Origin: Dicaeum eximium
Taxonomy: Eukaryota; Chordata; Aves; Passeriformes; Dicaeidae
Length of the DNA stretch: 64,000 nucleotides
Direction of reading: 5' to 3'
Assembly (NCBI GenBank): GCA_013396995.1
Contig: VWZP01008546.1
Coordinates: 64,693 to 128,692 of the forward strand
Shown here: in pieces, positions 11,656 through 24,000 of the stretch
Numbering within the stretch: the stretch's first letter is position 1
Layout of the letters: every line of letters starts with the position of its first letter
Made by a program: the position numbers and the translations under genes
The notes under the pieces: generated by a model
The model's database searches: none
Seen by the model: the letters and a program-made list of their open reading frames with translations, nothing else
What the model was told of the DNA's origin: nothing

Positions 11656-14496
11656 TCAGTTTTTTATATGAATGTGTGTATGTGCCCCTGTGACAGCTCT
11701 GGAAAAAAATGAGAAATTATATGAAAATTGTGTAATATAGATTAAGAATAATCTTAATGGCTTAAGTGTACTAGAGGTACAGATTTTGGGTTTGGGCCCA
11801 AAGCACACTTACACCCCAAGGCCTCTTTTCATACAAAGAAAGTATAACCGGCTGAAAGCTTATTCCTTATGGGCTCAAATGCCCAATATTCCTATTTATC
11901 AACTCAGGGTTTTTACTTCTGAGTCTCTTCGTTAATTCTTTAGTATTCTTATCTTAAGCACAGACATTTGTCTCCTCTTTCTTCTAAAGGCACTTTCATA
12001 TTAATACATGCTTGCCAATCCTAAACTGTAATACTGCGTATGATTCAACTGAACTACATCATATCAACACTATCACATATGTAAATGACAGTCATGGAGA
12101 GAGACTTGAATGAATTCACATGAATTCCTTTCTTTGCAAACTTACTGCGACTAACATGAATCTAAAACTTAAACCTGAGATGTAGCAGTTTTTCCTAGGC
12201 CACTCACTACATTAATCCAAAGAGTAGCTAGGAATAGTGCATTAAAGAATAACATGACTAAGACCTGCAACACAATTTAATCTCTTCTTAATACACATGC
12301 TATGTTCTACTAGTGTTTGTGTATATTTTTACACCTGCTGCCAACTGCTTTACATGAAGGAGTAAAGCTACACCAGGAGTGACAGCAACAGATCCGTGCT
12401 TAACAGATACAGCTTTTTTGGTACCTTTATGATGACAGATGACTGAGATTTGCAGTTCTGTTATCACAGCAAGGCAAAGAAATTGCATCACTGTCATAAC
12501 TTACAATTAATAATTTCTTTTCTATACTTGGATATACTATCAACTAGTGAAACTCTTAAGCCATATTCAAGTCTGACAGACTGAAAAATAAAATTGTCAC
12601 TCATAGGTGCTCCAAGAAACTTCTGGTTGAAGCAGTAATCAATTACATAATCTCATTTGCACAAAGTTTTGGATGGGATGGGTTGTATTTTTTAGTTTTA
12701 GTTGGTTGGTGTGTTCTATTTTTAATTAAACAGTCTTGTAACCAGCCTTTTCTCCTTTTAACCAGGAGTTTACAATCTGCTGACCAAATTATACAGATAT
12801 ATTTTCACAAGTCCTTTAAAGCATTCCCCAAAGAACCTATTTATCACTCTGTTTTGAAAGGCAGATCAAAATTAGAGTAATAAATAGTAACTCTGCAACA
12901 GCAGGAAGGAGATTGAAAAATAAAACCATTCTCTCAGCCTTCTCAGAGAACAGTCAGAATTAAACTGAATGCATCACAGCAGATTGAGCCTAGTAGCACA
13001 GCATAGCAAATATTTAAACTTTTAGTAGGAAAAGGGAGGGTTACTTTTAAGTATATGAACACTTTCCTTAGCAAAAACAGGTCTTAGTAGAAGAGAAGAC
13101 TACATTCAAAACATGACAGGAGATAGAAGGAAGCCTTGCAAAGAGGCTCTCCACATCTCTAAATATACGCTCACCCCAGCAAGTAAAAATATAAATAAAA
13201 ATTCAGACACATTCTTCCCTGTCCAATGTGAAAATGGGAACAAGGGAAGAACAAGCAAAATATTCCAAGAACCCCACAGACAAAATCACTTCTATTCCAC
13301 ACTGATTAAATTGCCATTCTGGGCAGAAACAACACCTGAAAAAAGGTGGCATCAGGTAAATCTTAAACTGCAGTGATTTCAAATAACATCTTGTGACTAC
13401 AAAGTAAAGGAGTCATGCATTATTTCACCCAGTTCAGTTACTCAAATAGCAGCAGCATGGGTTCCTCTAACATCACACTTTGCTTTTGCATGTTCTTCCT
13501 ACAAGTCAGAGCATCTCTCTGCCACTACGATGAACTTCTTGCAGAGCAAAACATCTCATTTTATAGCACACTGTCATGTAAGTACTCTAACAATGCAAAA
13601 AAAAAAATCCTTTGGGCTGAACAACTCTGCAGACCATCTGTTGGGTGCAGACAGAAAAGAGTCTTTGTAGAATGACTACATCCTATTTGAGTAAAGCCTT
13701 ATCAGTGAGAAAAGTCTCTTAAGATTGTGAGTACTCTTAGAGCTTACTCCAAAGCAAAACTTCTTTTCTTCTAAGTTTCATCCACTATTTGCTCTCAAAG
13801 GAGATTGCTTAGAAGGCAGAACTGAGGCACAGAACTGGAAAACATGAAAGGTTTATAGTCATCTGCTTTCCCAGTAAATTTAAAGAATGTGTTCAAGTTG
13901 AGCAGGCATTTGAAGACTCCTGTGAGGCTGACAGCTACTTCCAAAATGTCCAGTGTGCTTGTCCTCTTATTTCTTTCTGTCATCACCTATGGAGCTATTT
14001 TCTTGTTTCTCTCAGATCCCCCAGAAAGGCTCTCAGTGTCCCCTTGGACAGGAAACCAAAATCTGGCTCAAGTATGTTAAAATGCAATGAAAGAACATTG
14101 CACCTCATCCCCAACTTCACAAATTTCTTGGTAAGGCATTTTAGTTTGTAGTTGCTCTTGCTAAAATTAAAAGCTTCCTTAATAATTTAGTTCTGTCTTT
14201 AGATCAAAATTCTTGTTTTACTTAATCTTCAAAGTAATTGCAGACAGTATCTTGTTACTGAAGTAGGACTTAGGGTTAGGTGTCAATTCAAAGCATCTGT
14301 GCTGCCTTGATATTAAAGATCACTTCCATTTAGAGAGATGTTCACTTTTTTTGGTGAGTACAGATTGCTGTTTAGGGTTTGGGTTTTTTCCCCTCTCTTT
14401 TCTTCCCCCCAGATTACATCCAAATAGCAAAAGCTTCCAACTATCACTTTACTTCCTTAAAATAATACCTCAAACCCAAACCAATGTGCACTTTTC

Positions 14497-14957
14497 TTTA
14501 TTTACCAAACTCTGAAGAACTGCAACTTGTGACTGACTGAAATATACACTTCACCCAAGTGAAACAGCTTTCAAATCTACAGTGAAACTAAGTGCCAATT
14601 GTAGATCGTGTTGTACAGTTTACATTTCACCATGATGTCATGGAGAACTTGATATAATCTCTATATATACATATTTAAACACTCTTCCCTTTAACTTCAT
14701 TTGAAGCCTAGTAGGGAAGTACTGTAAGCTTCCCATAGGTTTCGTAAATGGAGACAGACGCTGGAACCTGTGACAGGATCACAGTCCACCCACATTTCTA
14801 GAACCCAACGCTATTAGCAGACAGCTGCAATCATTCCACGCCAAACACCCAAATAACTTTCCAGAAGGAAACAAGCTTCCTTAATCCACACCAGCATAGA
14901 ACTGGTCTTTTCATAGTTACAAAGCAACTTTGAGATACCACCATTCACAATGGGTCT
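14497..14957 (-). other. HABP4: HABP4 3' UTR (shortest supported form)
   Basis: Lies downstream of the HABP4 stop at 14958-14960. The nearest AATAAA on - is at 14502-14497 (TTTATT on +), about 460 nt after the stop. Longer forms are possible. Confidence 0.5.
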
Positions 14958-15014
14958 TCAAGCTAAAGCCGGAAAATCCTCAGGATCGTCAGGATTTGGA
15001 GCAACAAGCTGCAC
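14958..15014 (-). CDS. HABP4: HABP4 terminal coding exon 8
   Basis: 57 nt, 18 codons and TGA: VQLVAPNPDDPEDFPALA. Acceptor TTCCTTTATAG. The DDPEDFPAL ending is the hallmark terminus shared by HABP4 and SERBP1. Confidence 0.96.
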   Translation of the reverse strand: MQLVAPNPDDPEDFPALA

Positions 15015-18000
15015 CTATAAAGGAAGAAAAGAAGTCTTATAAAAACGATAAAAATTATAGAAATGCATTTCAGAAGTATCTGACAGCTATGTATATGTAT
15101 TTTACCCTCAGAAGGGTTTATTCTTCTACACAAATACTACTACTAAATGCTACTTCTACTCAAATTGTATCCATCACTATCACAAACTTTTATCTCAGAA
15201 CTTATGACTACTATAATTTCTTTTCAGTGTGAATGTTTTTATAATGCGCCCTGGGGGAGGACGAGGTCACAAGTCTGCAGCACTGAATGAAGAAAAATTA
15301 AAGCAATCTCAAGCAAAATACTGTGTATTTTTAGAAGCAGCATTACTATATTTTTACATTCTAGAACTACTGAACATATTGGGTTGTAGTTTTAATCTCT
15401 CTGATCTGTTACCATAAAGAACATTTTTCTTCCAAATGAAACAAATGCATCAACACTTCCAAATTATTCTGAAAGTTCCTGGTCTTAAAGCATTTTTGTC
15501 ACAGTAGAGCTTCTTTTAGTATGAAGAATAAAATGCCATTTTCCACTGTGCAAATGTCTTTTTTTTTCCAAAGGAAAAGATAAGTGGAAGTTTTTTATGA
15601 CAGTTACACTGAACATATGAATCGTTCTATAGGATCACAGATTTACTGATCTCACTATTACTAAACAAAGTATTACTGTATCACACTGCTTTTTTTTTAG
15701 AGATAAAAGCCTTTAGTTATTTTAATTACTTCCCAATTTATATCAAAACTCACATCCTTTCCTCTAGTTACTATTAGAGCATCTAGTAATTAGACCTTTT
15801 GAAATGTATGTGTTGACAGTTGTGAGCCTGAATCAGTATTTAATTTCAAGTAATGTAATATGGGCCAGGAACTCAATATGCAGGACAACATACCATGAGA
15901 CAGGAATTAGAAACAAGTCGGTCACTACAGAAATTGAAATTCCACACAGAAACGGGCAGGACACATACAAACACCATCAACAACAGGAAAGAAAAAAAAA
16001 ACCAACCACCCAAATGAACAACAAAAACAACACCATAAATCCATTACCACTACTTCTGGTCTAGGTCCTGTCTCTTCAGGTCTTCTGCCACGACCACCTC
16101 GTGCTCCTCTTGATCCACGGCCAGGGCGAGGAAGACTTCCAAAATTAATATCCAGCTGAGAAGTTATATCATTCACTGGTTTTCGAAAGACATGAGAATT
16201 ATCTTCCAAGTCTTCTTTTTGCAACTAAAGAGAAGATCTGGTTAAAGCCTACAGTTTCATGTATGAGCTTCTCCCCTCCGAGATACACATTCACATTTGT
16301 ATTACAGACTAAGCAGCAGATGAACCAAGATAGCATCTGGAGTAAAAGACAGGCCTTAAGTTGCACAGGATTTTAACATAGTTGAGGTAATTGTAGCTTC
16401 CCAGATGCCTCGGATAGTTCTTTATTGGCTCAGAGATTCCTGGTAACAAAAGCTTCTGTATCAACTCCATGATACTGAAGAGGTTTGTCAGAAATTTAAA
16501 TCTACGAGGTTCTCAAAGGGACTAGAGTGTCAGACCTGAGCTACTTACTCCTACAGATATCTCCAAATAATGGATAAAAGGCCAAACCAAAGCTACTTGA
16601 TGAATACATTGCCTATGTATTCATCTACATGCCTGCAGCTATGAGATTATTGTGGTTTTAACTGTGTGTTCCTAATAGCTAGAGTAAGTCAGACTATTGC
16701 CCAGCATAACTTTAATGGGGACTAATAAAGATGAAGTATATGTTAACTCATCCCTTAAAATAATGAATCACTTATTCAGTGTCTAATTCAGGGATTTCAC
16801 TTGCCCATGTTACACAGTTCCTGTACCTCCTGTTCTGAGTTCATTTTAACAAAGTCTCTTGATACCACCAGAACAGAAACTTTATGGGCAAAAGGAACAG
16901 AAACTTGTATGGACTCTTCACACACCTGTATTCTCTCTTCAGAGTTCATAGAAGGTACTCTCCCCACCCCTACCTCTCAGGAAAGAAAGAGGGGATAATG
17001 ACAACTCCGACCTAAAAAGTATGCAGACTCAATGATCTAAAGTGATTAAGCAAGTTTTGATGTTAATATTATAACTAGAGAAAAGATGTGTATTCATAAA
17101 TGCATGCAAACTTCAAGGATCAAAATTCCATCATGGTAGACTGTGTGCACATACTTCCAAAAATCTGAATTTGAATCTGAATTAGAATCTGACCCCCAAA
17201 ATCTGAAATCTAAGCTAGCTAGAATCTGAAAGAAGCTTCCCCTCTCTCCTCAGAACTAGTAGTTCTCCCTGGAATTTCAATCTAAATAACATTATGGAGT
17301 AAAATTTAGAGGAAATGCGGAGGGCGTGCACCACAAGCTCTTCAGGGTTAGTTCTAAGAAGCAGGACCCAAAAAACCCACACCCTAAAAAAGCAAAATTC
17401 ATATTTCCAAGTGCACAATGAGATACATGCAAGTGTATACTGGCAAGTAAGCTAAAGAGGATTCAAACTGAGGAAAATAAATGTACAGTAAACCAAGTTT
17501 CATAAACCAAGTTTTTCTAGCAGCATTACCAGAGACCTACACAGCTGGCAGCAGCTGAGCCGTAAGGCAGAACAACTTGATATATTACATGTTTGCATAG
17601 AAAATAGAAGCAATGATCTGAGACAAAGAAATTGAACACCATTTAAAGCCAGTTTAGGGGCACATGTCATTGCAGCGATAAAGCTTCGATACTGTTTTCT
17701 TGCCTATTCAGATTATACTAAAACCAGCAGAAAAAACAGAGACAGTTTCCTAACCCTGGGCATAAAGAAGGGTTTACAGAATTCCTGAGGCAGTACTTAC
17801 ATCATCACTATATTTTGACTTGTGAATCACCACTGCTTTGGAAGGAACAGTGGATTCTGGCTTCCGGATATTGAATTCAGGCTTTGGTCGATTCCGTTGC
17901 TGAAGATTCTTCCACTCATCTAATGTCATTTCTTGAACCACTTCTTGCATTGGCTCTCCTTCAGCAGCTCTAGAAGTTTACAGTTTTAAAGTAAAAAAAC

Positions 18001-21000
18001 ATTAGCTCGCAACATTCCAGGATAAACAAGAACACTTATCTCCAAAGTAAGGATACTAAACTAAACTTAGAATGTTTCTCACCAAATTATTGTCTATTTC
18101 ACTTATTCCCCACAGTAACTTCATGTGATAGTTTTATATTAATGTAACTTAAGTGTATATATTTATGTATTCTTTGAAATTAGTCATATGAACAAATGCT
18201 GTCCGCAGCTTTTTGTACTGGTACTCATCCAGTCTCATCCTGAACTCAAGCACTTAGCTTCTAGACAAAATCAGTCTACCTTTTGATATGGCATATTCTT
18301 AACTCTACAGTTTAATAGTGGATCAATCGCTAGCAAATATCACCACAGTCGGGAAAAAAAAGCACACAGAGCAGTTTTAAAACACCCCAATTGCATGGTT
18401 TCCTTGCCTTGTAGTGCACAATGACAATATGAGATTAATTCACGTTTCAGTGTAGCTTTCAGTCATCAAAAATCATCATTGTATGATGATCACACCATGG
18501 GATCTTCCAGGTAAGTATTAACATTTACTTTGTTAATTTTACAAGATCCTTCCTTGAATTCTTTTGTCAGATGTGGTAACAGACAAGCAGGCAGTATTTA
18601 TCACTTGGCAAAACTGGATTAATCCTAGTCAAATTTTCATTTGTCACTAAGTACAAGAATGATACGTTCTAGAAAAACAATACATCAGAGGCTGCCTTGC
18701 ATATTTTTGAACTGTAAAGACAGAAGGTTTTGTCTCTAAGACACACAGAAATAAGACAAGATACATAAGCAAAAAAACACTTCTCTCCCACTGATCACTG
18801 CTTGAGTACTCTTCTGCCACTTTTCTGCTGCTGAACACGACCGGCCTGCCCAGGACAGTTGCTTTTAGAACATTACAGGTGTACATTTAATGATACCTAC
18901 AGAAAGCTATTTCCTACTAACCAGGATCACATACTGAGAGCACAACTTCCTACATCACCATATCCGTCTGCTGCATTAACAAATGAAATACCATGAACTA
19001 CAGGAAAGCCCACAATGCTTACTCCAAGACACCTGAGAAACGATTTCTCCTTACACAGAAAACTGCTATGTGTTACAATAGCAGTTGGAGTTGACTAAGT
19101 ATTTCCCTAACAATGACTTTTCTAGAAAGCCCCTTCATTAGAACCTGTTGAGTGGGAGAACGATGGATTTAGGTTTCTTCCTTGAGTCATAGTTCCACAG
19201 TCCTATCAAATAATTATAATTTCCCCAATGTAAATATACAGTTTATTAGGTGCAAGTTGGAATTTTTTTCATGGAAAGATGCAGAGTCAAATGACAATCT
19301 GTGATTGTGTGTATTTTGTTTTTAAAGTTATACAAGCAATCCATTGGAATACACACATTTTTTTGTGACTGTTCTGTACATTCTAGAACTATATAGGAAC
19401 AGGCCTGGCCCCTCTTCTTACCTGATTCTGCATCAAAGCATTCATATTTCTTGCCAGTCAAAATTAGACAGTATTTTTCTAAACACCAGCATATGACTGG
19501 GAGAAGCAGAACTGAACACTAAAGCAGCCCTTAATTTTAGTTCTAAGATTAACACAGTTCTAAATTCACTTCATAGAAGAATAACAAATACAGAAGTCCT
19601 GCACTACATGCCTGCCCTCTGACATGCCTTAATGCCTTGTTGTTTTGAAAATTCCAGCTTTATCAACCATAAATTCAAGGTTAAAAGACTGGTAAGCAGT
19701 CTATGCAGATACTATTGCATGTGTAAGAGCGCTAAGAACATACAGCACCAAAAATATTTCAATTTGTTGTCCTTGGAGCAAGTAGCCAGAAAACTTCTGA
19801 TAAATAATCGGAAGCTTCAGTATTGGGAGTAAGTGTTAGAAAAACAAGACTAGTAGTAAACACTCAGAGGAATTAAAGAGAAACATAACTAATAAAAGTG
19901 TCTCTATTAAAGTGATGTTTCCTAGACCACTATCTCAGTAAATTGCATATCTGAACTTTACGAAGTCTTTTTTCCTCCTCTCCCATGAACCTTTCACCAC
20001 ATTACAGAGACAACACTTCAGTCCTTGGCAAGATCTGCAGAAAGATACAGAACTGATCCCAAAAAGTACTTGAGAACTAGCTATCAATCTTTCAATTTGC
20101 AAAAGAATACCAAGAATGTGCGTGGAACTTTAACAGCATAAAATAATATTTACTGCATTTTCTGTGGCACAAAGATTGCACAAAAAAAGGGCAACAGTGC
20201 AAGTATTCAAGAATATTGAATGGCTTCTGATTCAGTGGTAATAGGTGTTAAAGTGATTTGAAAACAGGCAACCAAAAAAGCAGTCACCACAAAGTCCTAA
20301 GAACAACTAGAAATATGTACACTCGGGCAAAAGTGTACATCAGCCACCCAAATACAGAAAGAACACTAACAAGACAGGAGCTCTGAAGGAGGGACCACAA
20401 CTCCCCAGATTGTGCAGAAGCACTGCAGTCAAGTATCTGTTCCTTCTTCAACAACATACTATGGATAAAAAGAAGCCTCATCAACAGTTTTGTTTGGAAC
20501 AGATGTTATTGCTGGTAGGGTGAAACAACATCTCAACTAAATAATGTCTTCTACATGGGAACAGGTGAGAAGTCTACAACACCAAGACAAGTCTAAAACA
20601 CATGATGTACAAAGGGAAGCCTTTAAAGATGTGCAAAGGAAATATACATAATGCTAAAAAAAGTTTTACATAACCATGACACTAAGGCAAGACATCCAGG
20701 AGGGAAAAAACCTAACATAGCAGGTTCTGGTTTTTTAAGTATTAGAAAGACCATCAGGGGACATTGAAATCTCCATTAGCAGAGTACATTAAAATAAACT
20801 AAACAGGTATGAGAAGCAACAATTAGAATTGGTCATGCCTCGGAGCCAAAGGACCATTTTCAGGTCTAAATTGCTATGATCATAAGATAACATGAGGACA
20901 TTTGACCACATAGCAACTTGATCTCTCAAAAAGCAACCAGAGCTATTGCTTTGAAAAGTACACATACATCAAAAACACCCACTTGCCAGTCCCGAAGGAA

Positions 21001-24000
21001 ATACTTGTGAATTTACACTGCAAATATTTTTTTTAACTGCAAAGTATGGTTTTGGTTTTTTATTCCAAAGGGTGGTTTTAACTGCTAGATTATTAGCAGT
21101 ACAAATTTGTTTTAAGATGTCAAGATTCCCAAGGGGAAACACCTATGAATGAAGCACAGCAACAGAAACCTGCATATCACATTTTAGACAGACATTTAAT
21201 TGCAAAAGGTTATTTTGGGCACCAAGCCAGCATGGAAGTGCATTTTGCACATTACTTTCTACCTTCTAGCCTTATAAGTTTTTAGTAACTGCTTGGTGTG
21301 CGTTTTCATTAATCAAATTAATAAGCTCCTTGGCACAGCAGCAGTCATGCTTACAAAACACTGCCAGACAACTAAGCACAACCTCTGAACAAACTGAATT
21401 GTTTGTTCTCTGAAATTCACAATGAAAGTCCTACCAAATCACTAAATGAGAGCCTTCAGTAGTGGCTCCTTACTGCTTCGGTGTCTCCAGTGGATGACAG
21501 AAACCCTTTAACTATGCCTTGATTACTGTGCATACAGTAAATGCTGAATAACTGTTTTCATATTTACCTAATACAATGCATTTTGCCAGGGTACCTACAC
21601 TGCCCATCTGATTTAAGTTAGCCTAGAAACATTTTTTCAGTCATAAGTAATTCAAAGACATTTCCCCATGTGTATACACCTTTAGCTATATACTAAAACC
21701 TACTGTAAAATTAAAATAATCAAAGTTGTATCAACGAAACTTCTTACAGGGTTAAACAACCTGAACATATAAAACAGGTTTTGTAGTCTAATTGGCTGTA
21801 TAATTAATAAATGAATCCATATCACTAATATCTGGAGCTGCTTCATTAAGTAAAAAAGGCTTCACAGCAACAGAAGAAGTTGACATACTGCACTGACCAT
21901 CTTTCACTTATTAGGAGATATGTATCACATGCTATTTAATTACTCTAAGTCTCTTACTTAGACAAGACTGTCCAGTTAATTTTCTTAAGCCATTGTTTAT
22001 TTATTTGCTGTGACACAGATTAGAATGAAAGCTAGAACACAAGAAGCACATTTCTCTCTCAATTTCTCTACTCTAAGGCTTACTGCATTTCCAGAAATTT
22101 TTTTCCAAGTTCTACCATGGCCTCTCACAAATAGATGATATCTGCATTATATTAGTGATTGGTGAATACAAACTTAGAGTAGCTCAGTGTATTTTAGATG
22201 TGTTTGTATGACTGCATGGGCACCTTGAATACATGTTGTCAAAGAACATGAAAAAGCATGGTTAAAAAGGTAAAACATAATACACAGCTCTTCGTTAAAT
22301 TATCATCAAATCTTAGGAAGTTAAGCATCACTGTGCAATTAAATGCAATCTCCAACTGTATAAATCAACCTTTAGTCAGAATTAGGGACATATTTTCCAT
22401 ACTCACAAATACAAGACAAAGCTTTTCTATTTTTAAATTCTTGCACACTAGCAAAACGTCACAGTTCACATTTCAAGTGTGTCCCTCAATACAAGTATAT
22501 CAGTAAGAGTTAATTGTTTCCTTTACATTTAGAAAGAAAATATTTGTCTGACTGTACTTGCTCAGACGCTCTCCTTCAGATGTCCCTGGCTGTTCAGGAG
22601 CTTCCATGGTCTCCTCCATAGATGCAGTCTGTTCCATCCCACTAAAACAGTAAGCAAACAAACCAAAACAAAACACACACAAAAAACCAAAACAAAACCA
22701 GAGTCTTCGTGAGCCACACTGGAAAAAACCAAATCAATACATTATTCCTTTTACCAGAATTCTTTGGAAAGGAAAAGAAAAAAAAAAGGAAAACTCTTTG
22801 ATTGTAAGCAAAAAAATTTACTAAGCAACTAGTTGAGCAACTAGCAAAATGAGTATATTTTGGGAATACTGGGGGAAAAAAACTATTTCATATTAAAAAA
22901 TAAATGCATGTATGAAGATTAAACAACTCAATCATGAATACTAATCATTATTAGTATTCGTTGTCAGTATAACACTAGGGGTTCCCTTTTTGCTTCTTTT
23001 AAAGAATTAAATTTGTATTTTCTGTAACATGTACTTTAATTCACTGTCAAATGACAGCAGGAACTTCTTTTCATTTCAGTAGCAGCCATATATGTTTAAA
23101 ATTAACGCCTTTTAGCTTCAAAGCATGATTAGCACAATTAGGGCACAGGCACTTTTAGAATCATTCAGAGCTTTAATTTCATGTCACTTCTACCACATCA
23201 CAGGAAAACAATGGTATAAGTTTTGAAGCCATTGAACTGAAAAAAAACCCCAAACCTTAACTAGGGAGAAAATATGTAAGGGCCAATAAATATCTTGTAC
23301 ATTTATGAAGCCTTCCCTGATTTCCTACAGAAGACAGTTTTCTGCTAGCTAGTTTTGTACTATCAGAACAATGTTAATCCAGCGAATTCTTTGAAAAGCC
23401 AGAATACCTAACCAATCTACTCTTAATATGAAATTCTGTAGAAGGGAGAGAGGTTAGTATAATCTTTCAGAAGAATTTGGAATCTCAAGACCCAAAAATT
23501 GTTACACACCAAGGCTCTATTTTTCAAACTTTAAGCATGATTGTCTGAATCCATTAAGTTTTAAAACTTGTGTTTTATTTCAAAATAAAATTTTATTTTA
23601 AAAAAAATTTTGTCAATGAATGTGCATATGGCCAAATATATTTGCTGTAAGTTCAAAGCACTGCTTTTTCTCCATCCTTCATCAGGGTTCAGTTAAAGAG
23701 TTCTAGATGTGTATGAGAACACAAGCAACTCCTGGAAGGAGTAATGTATTGCTAGATGCAAAGAATGGACAAAAGCCAACATAATCACTGAGGTTTTACA
23801 AATCTGAATAGGAATCAGTACCACTAAGAGAAATACAGAACTGAATGGAAAATTCCTGATTTTTTTTTTTACCTCAAAGTGGCCATTAATCACATTACAC
23901 AACTGATTTTTCTGGCACTTTAAAATGTACTTCAGTGGTACAGTCCGGTCAATATTATCTCCAGTGCCACACTGAATTGTACTAAGGTTTTGCAATTCAG

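Larger units (their letters stand above)
5086..14496. other. Convergent intergenic / long 3' UTR region between CDC14B and HABP4
   Basis: AT-rich DNA without a recognisable gene. It contains a G/T-rich tract (6650-6828), a TG/TA microsatellite (11609-11655) and an isolated exon-like frame (13949-14077). It may include extended 3' UTRs of both genes: TTTATT (AATAAA on -) occurs at 11185-11190 among others. The stretch 9330-10300 is somewhat richer in GC and could be an old repeat, but I could not name it. Confidence 0.5.

Noticed and set aside
15925..16047. C-terminal extension of the HABP4 exon 7 frame (VMDLWCC...)
   Set aside because: It runs past a GTAATG donor, and exon 8 at 15014-14958 gives the conserved family terminus in phase.
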